Both the position numbers and the translations under genes were made by a program. Positions 60,056 to 64,000 of a DNA stretch of 64,000 nt are shown in pieces (the stretch's first letter is position 1; the number at the start of each line of letters is the position of its first letter). The stretch is taken from positions 31,650-95,649 of the forward strand of contig NZ_JHWH01000019.1 of the NCBI RefSeq assembly GCF_000622145.1, written 5' to 3'. The notes beneath the pieces are model-generated. The model searched no databases and had not been told where the DNA came from. It worked only from the letters and a program-made list of their open reading frames with translations. Source of the DNA: Paracoccus yeei ATCC BAA-599. GTDB lineage: Bacteria; Pseudomonadota; Alphaproteobacteria; Rhodobacterales; Rhodobacteraceae.

Positions 60056-61144
60056 TCAGGCCGAAACGCGCAGGTCGGCGGGCGCACCGGCGACCTCGGC
60101 CGCGACCAGCGCGCCAAAGGCGTCGGTATTGACTTGCCCGCCCAGGTCGCGCGTGCGGTTCGCGGGGTTTTCCAGCACCGCATCCACCGCGTGTTCGATG
60201 GCCGAACCCGCCTCGACCATCGCGGGCAGGCCACGCTGCTCACCGAGCCAGGTCAGCATCATCGCCACCGACAGGATCAGCGAGGACGGGTTGGCGATGT
60301 TCTGGTTCTCGATGTCGGGGGCCGAACCGTGCTGGGCCTGAGCGCAGACCAGCCCGGTTTCTGCGCTGGCGTTGATCGACCCGGCCAGCCCCAGGCTGCC
60401 CGACAGTTCGGACGCGAGGTCCGACAGGATGTCGGAATAGAAGTTCGTCGACACGATCACGTCATAGCGCGACGGGTCGCGCACCAGATGCGCGGCCATG
60501 GCGTCGATGATGACGTCGTTCAGCTCGACCTCGGGGAAGTCCTGATGGACCTTGCGCACCCAGTCCATGAAGAAGCCGTCGGTGATGATGAAGTTGTTGG
60601 CCTTGTGGACCGCCGTCACCTTCTTGCCGCGCCGCATCGCCAGCTTGAAGGCCTCGCGCGCGATCCGCTCGCAGGCTTTCGAGGTCAGCTTGCGGACCGA
60701 CAGGGCGACGTCCTCGGTCGGCATGAACTCGCCCAGGCCCTTGTACATGTTGCGGTCGGGGTAAAAGCCCTCGGTCGCCTCGCGCATGATGACCAGGTCC
60801 ATCTTTTTTCCCGGCAGATAGGGCCGGGTCCGCGCGGGCCGCACGTTCGCGTAAAGGTCCAGCCGCACCCGGAACCCACCCGAGACGTTGACGCCGCCCT
60901 TGTCCCGCGCCGGGTAATCCATGTGCGACTGCGGACCCAGCACGATGCCGTCATAGGTCCGGGCCTTGTCGATCACCTCATCGCGCAGCGTGGTGCCGTA
61001 TTTCTCCAGGCTGGGGAAACCGACATCCTCGTAGTCGCTGGTGATGCCCAGGCCGAAGCGTTGGTTCGCTGCCTCCAGGACCTCCATCGTCGCCTTGGTG
61101 ATCTCGGGACCGATGCCGTCGCACGGCAAGACAAGGAATCGCAT
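60056..61144 (-). CDS. Isocitrate/isopropylmalate dehydrogenase family protein
   Basis: 362 residues, complete. LVLPCDGIGPEITKATMEVL, LVIMREATEGFYPDRNMY, VTAVHKANNFIITDGFF, AQAQHGSAPDIENQNIANPS and the closing NRTRDLGGQVNTDAF are as in the family. It is a paralogue of the plus-strand gene at 58873 and convergent with it. With the aconitase next door and a lost transporter gene it suggests a route for a tricarboxylic or hydroxy-dicarboxylic acid. It is divergent from the second tandem-winged-helix GntR regulator. Specific substrate not determinable. Confidence 0.88.
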   Translation of the reverse strand: MRFLVLPCDGIGPEITKATMEVLEAANQRFGLGITSDYEDVGFPSLEKYGTTLRDEVIDKARTYDGIVLGPQSHMDYPARDKGGVNVSGGFRVRLDLYANVRPARTRPYLPGKKMDLVIMREATEGFYPDRNMYKGLGEFMPTEDVALSVRKLTSKACERIAREAFKLAMRRGKKVTAVHKANNFIITDGFFMDWVRKVHQDFPEVELNDVIIDAMAAHLVRDPSRYDVIVSTNFYSDILSDLASELSGSLGLAGSINASAETGLVCAQAQHGSAPDIENQNIANPSSLILSVAMMLTWLGEQRGLPAMVEAGSAIEHAVDAVLENPANRTRDLGGQVNTDAFGALVAAEVAGAPADLRVSA

Positions 61145-61193
61145 TCTTTTCTCCCTCTGCTGCCCGTCCGAATCGGTGGGCTTGATTGAATTT

Positions 61194-61215
61194 GTATTTT
61201 TGCATCATCAAAAGC
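61194..61215. promoter_or_regulatory. AT-rich operator-like element before the second GntR gene
   Basis: TTTTG (61198-61202) and CAAAA (61209-61213) flank a 6-base centre, and read in reverse the element resembles the perfect operator at 58738-58761 (TTTT, then GCAAAA and TAC). It lies in the 129-base divergent gap between the IDH-family gene and the GntR gene. Confidence 0.45.
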
Positions 61216-61273
61216 AAATTGTTTTTTGGTTTTGCTTCTGTCAAAATGCAACCAAGGCCGCTTGGGATAGACA

Positions 61274-62191
61274 ATGAACGACCAGATTCGCCAACCGCAG
61301 ACCAGCCTGCACACGCCCCTGGTGCTGAATGTCGCAGCCAGGATCCGAGACCTGATGACCAGTGGCGAGGTCGCGATCGGCCAGAAGCTGGTCACCCAGT
61401 CGCTGGCCGACCAGTTCGATGTCTCACGCTCTCCGGTGCGAGAGGCTTTGTTGCTGCTGGCCGAACAGGGGCTGCTGGAACAGATCCCTAACCGAGGTTT
61501 CTTTGCCAGGGCGATGCCGGAAAGCCAGGGCGACCCGGCCGACCCGCTGCTGCACGAGGCGGGCAGCGCCTATCACCGCATCGCCGACGACTGGCTGGCC
61601 GACCGCATTCCTTCGGACATCACCGAACAGATGCTGCGCGACAGATACGGCCTGACCAAGGCCCAGGTCAGCGAGATCCTGGTGCGCGCCACGCGCGAGG
61701 GCTGGGCCGAGCCCAAGCAGGGCTATGGCTGGAAGCTGCTGGCCGTGGCCAAGACCGCCGAGTCGTTCGAACAGATCTATCGCTTTCGCATGATCATCGA
61801 ACCCGCGGGGATGCTGGAACCTACCTTTCGGCTGGACCTCAGGGTGCTGGCCGACCTGCGCCGCACGCAGGAACGGATGCTGGACGGCGATATCGCGCGG
61901 CTTCCCGCCGAGCGCCTGCTGGAAAACGGCGCCATCTTTCACGAGGAATTGCTGCGCCTGTCGGGCAATCCCTTCATGCACATGTCGCTGGTCCGCGTGA
62001 ACCGGATGCGGCGGCTGATGGAATACCAGGCCAACCTGGACCGCAACCGACTGACAGTGCAATGCACCGATCACCTGAGAATCCTCGACGTGCTCGAACG
62101 CAATGAACTGCTCGAGGCCTCGTATCTGATGCGGCAGCACCTGTCGGGGGCCCTGGCACGCAAGATGCCAACGACCGCACCAAGTGACTGA
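61274..62191 (+). CDS. GntR/FCD-family regulator with two winged helices, paralogue
   Basis: 305 residues. First winged helix about 25-80 (QSLADQFDVSRSPVREALLL, wing NRGFFARA), second about 98-157 (MLRDRYGLTKAQVSEILVRA, EGWAEPKQGYGWKLLA), then the FCD domain to the end (FHEELLRLSGNPFMHMSL). It shares architecture and sequence with the regulator at 57796-58677. It is divergent from the intact IDH-family gene and lies upstream of the aconitase gene on the same strand, so it probably regulates both. Confidence 0.87.
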   Translation: MNDQIRQPQTSLHTPLVLNVAARIRDLMTSGEVAIGQKLVTQSLADQFDVSRSPVREALLLLAEQGLLEQIPNRGFFARAMPESQGDPADPLLHEAGSAYHRIADDWLADRIPSDITEQMLRDRYGLTKAQVSEILVRATREGWAEPKQGYGWKLLAVAKTAESFEQIYRFRMIIEPAGMLEPTFRLDLRVLADLRRTQERMLDGDIARLPAERLLENGAIFHEELLRLSGNPFMHMSLVRVNRMRRLMEYQANLDRNRLTVQCTDHLRILDVLERNELLEASYLMRQHLSGALARKMPTTAPSD

Positions 62192-62255
62192 CCGGGCCGA
62201 TTTGGCTTTTCATCCTGAATTAGACAGAATTGACGCCGACAGGCGGGGGAGAGTC

Positions 62256-63668
62256 ATGGAGTTCATCAGCACGCTTCAAGTCGGGGGCGCGGCCTTGCGT
62301 ATCGTCGACCTGCCGCTTGCGGCGGGAAAGCACCTGCCGCGGCTGCCCCATATCCATCGCCTGCTTCTGGAAAATGTCCTGCGCTGTGCGACAGAACCCG
62401 CCGCCGGGCGAACCGCGCTGCTGGCCTGGCTTGACCGGCCGCAAAGCCAGGCCGAGATCGCCTTTCTGCCCAGCCGCGTGCTCATGCATGACACGACCTG
62501 CGGCCCCGCGCTGGTCGATATCGCCGCGATGCGGTCCGCCCTGGCCGAGGCGGGGCACGATCCGACCCTGTTGAACCCGGTGCTGCCGGTCGATGTCTCG
62601 ACCGACCATTCGCTGGCAGTCGACGCCTATGCCCGGCCCGGCGCCATGGCCGTCAACATCCGAAACGAATATCGCCGCAACGCCGAGCGATACCGCTTCA
62701 TGAAATGGGCCACGAACAGCCTGTCGAATTTCCGCGTGCATCCCCCCGGCACCGGCATCATGCACACCCTGAACCTTGAGCGGCTTGCGACTGTGGTGAC
62801 CGAACGCGATGGCTGGCTGATCCCCGACACGCTGATCGGCACCGACAGCCACACGCCGATGATCAACGGCATCGGCGTGTTGGCCTGGGGCGTCGGCGGG
62901 ATCGAGGCGGAAAGCGTGCTTTTCGGCATGCCGGTGATGCTGCGCGTGCCGGACGTGATCGGCATGCGCCTGACCGGGCGCCTGCGCGAAGGCGTCACCG
63001 CCACGGATCTCGCGCTGACCGTGACCGAGCGCCTGCGCCGCATCGACCTGGCCGACCGCTTTGTCGAGTTCTTTGGTCCTGGGGTCTCGGCGCTCTCGGC
63101 GGGCGACCGCGCCGTGGTGGCCAACATGACGCCCGAATTCGGCGCGAATTCCGGGTTCTTTCCGGTCGATGCGGCGACCATCGCCTATCTGCGCCAGACC
63201 GGGCGCGCTGCCGCGCATTGCGCCATGGTCGAGGCCTATTGCCAGCCTCAGGGCCTGTGGTTCGATCCCGCCGAAACTCCGGTCTTTACCCGAATTGTCG
63301 ATCTGGATCTGTCCGAGGTCGAGGTCAGCGTCGCTGGTCCCCGCCGTCCGCAGGATCGCATCCCGGCCTCGGCCACCGCGGCCGCGACCCACGCCTTGCG
63401 CGGTTCGCCCATGCCCGCGCCGCCGGGCGAGGCCCGGGACGGCGCCGTGGCCATCGCCGCCATCACCAGTTGCACCAACACCAGCGATCCCCGGCTGCTG
63501 GTGGCGGCCGGGCTGCTTGCGCGCAAGGCCCGCGCGCTGGGGCTGAGGCCGCCCGCGCATGTGAAAACCTCGCTCGCGCCCGGCTCGCCCGCCGCGCAGC
63601 GCTATCTGGAACGCGCCGGGCTGCTTGCGGATCTCGAGGCCCTGGGCTTTGGCATCGTTGGCTTTGAT
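62256..63668 (+). pseudogene. Aconitase A-type hydratase, truncated by an insertion element
   Basis: About 470 codons of the N-terminal half of an AcnA/IRP-type aconitase are intact from the ATG at 62256 (GGGGGAGA upstream). DTTCGPALVDIAAMRSALAE, IGTDSHTPMINGIG, LAWGVGGIEAE and the first cluster cysteine in AITSCTNTSDP are visible. The sequence breaks after ALGFGIVGF, exactly where GCTTCIGNSG with the other two 4Fe-4S cysteines should follow, and runs into the IS110-family element (open frame to 63893). The remaining half would lie beyond the right edge, if still present. It is in line with the GntR gene and with the IDH-family genes and likely belonged to their pathway rather than to the TCA cycle. 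Confidence 0.88.
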
Positions 63669-64000
63669 GATGTGACCGCCCCCCCGACGGCTTCGCTGTG
63701 CCAGGGTGGGTCTGGGACGATCCACAGAGGGGAGAGGTCATGTCGGAGATTACCACGATCGGGCTCGATCTTGCGAAGCATGTGTTTCAGCTTCACGGGG
63801 CCGACGCTTCTGGGCGAGCGGTGCTGCGCAAGAAGCTTCGGCGGGACCAGGTGCTGGCGTTCTTCAGCCAGCTACCATCCTGCGTCGTCGTGATGGAGGC
63901 GTGCGGTGGCGCCCATTTCTGGGGTCGTGAGATCGGGAAGCTGGGCCATGAGGTGCGGCTCATCCCGCCGGCCTATGTGAAGCCCTTTGTGAAGCGCCAG
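63669..64000 (+). mobile_element. IS110-family insertion sequence, left part
   Basis: Begins about where aconitase homology stops. It contains some 70 bases of leader and the start of a transposase gene; the rest lies outside the window. IS110-family elements usually lack terminal inverted repeats and none is seen, so the exact boundary is approximate. Confidence 0.75.
63740..64000 (+). CDS. IS110-family transposase, N-terminal part
   Basis: The first 87 residues are in the window, from the ATG at 63740 (GGGGAGAGG upstream). EITTIGLDLAKHVFQLHGAD carries the first Asp of the DEDD catalytic set, and VVMEACGGAHFWGREIGKLG with the Glu and the following EVRLIPPAYVKPFVKR are characteristic of the IS110/IS1111 group. 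The protein recombines DNA through a RuvC-like domain, guided by an element-encoded RNA in recent work on this family. The 3' part and the transposase C-terminal serine domain are outside the window. Confidence 0.92.
   Translation, partial: MSEITTIGLDLAKHVFQLHGADASGRAVLRKKLRRDQVLAFFSQLPSCVVVMEACGGAHFWGREIGKLGHEVRLIPPAYVKPFVKRQ

Noticed and set aside
62256..63668. Housekeeping aconitase of the TCA cycle
   Set aside because: It is interrupted by an insertion element and lies beside GntR and IDH-family paralogues; a strain with a broken sole aconitase would be unlikely to thrive.
1..64000. tRNA, rRNA genes and CRISPR arrays
   Set aside because: No cloverleaf-like, rRNA-like or regularly spaced repeat sequences were seen on reading the window; a dedicated scan was not possible.

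Overview
The window is GC-rich, densely coded DNA from an alphaproteobacterium, most likely Paracoccus or a close relative in the Rhodobacteraceae. The reasons are the tmm/tdm/dmm/gmaS/mgs methylamine genes with folD and purU, the repeated terminator-like motif ending in GGGGATATTTGAGCAAGAA, and the overall gene style. No genus assignment can be proved from the sequence alone.

Left part (1-31.8 kb). A short stretch carries the start of a GMC dehydrogenase, its Tat-exported small subunit, a glyoxalase and a ribbon-helix-helix protein. Next comes an apparently complete route for methylated amines. Tmm oxidises trimethylamine to TMAO. Tdm cleaves TMAO to dimethylamine plus formaldehyde. DmmDABC demethylates dimethylamine. 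GmaS and MgsABC convert monomethylamine through gamma-glutamylmethylamide to N-methylglutamate. A sarcosine-oxidase-like heterotetramer (probably MgdABCD) oxidises the methyl group to methylene-tetrahydrofolate, and FolD and PurU carry the one-carbon unit on to formate. An Amt channel, an APC permease and four regulators (GlxA/AraC type, GntR/FadR type, XRE-cupin type, and a possible cytosolic binding-protein sensor) sit among them. A molybdenum hydroxylase with a diheme cytochrome closes this part.

Middle part (31.8-57.6 kb). Two catabolic modules of unknown substrate follow, separated by decayed genes. Module A (32.4-42.1 kb) has a FAD amine oxidase, HpaI-type aldolase, beta-hydroxyacid dehydrogenase, shikimate-dehydrogenase-like enzyme, short-chain dehydrogenase, RidA, FadR regulator, remnants of glycerate kinase and ETF-ubiquinone oxidoreductase, an aldehyde dehydrogenase and a GlcD-like oxidase. 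Module B (42.2-57.6 kb) has a ThDP enzyme, HyuA/HyuB, an aminotransferase, a uronate-dehydrogenase-like enzyme, a second FAD amine oxidase, a LysR regulator, two short-chain dehydrogenases and a polar amino-acid ABC importer. Near-identical boxes upstream of its two transcription units suggest one regulon. This is the best candidate for an undescribed pathway.

Right part (57.8-64 kb). Two paralogous GntR regulators with duplicated winged helices flank two isocitrate/isopropylmalate-dehydrogenase-family genes, a beheaded transporter gene and an aconitase. The region is decaying: a deletion has fused the 3' end of one dehydrogenase to the antisense of a signal-peptide gene, and an IS110-family element has cut the aconitase in two.
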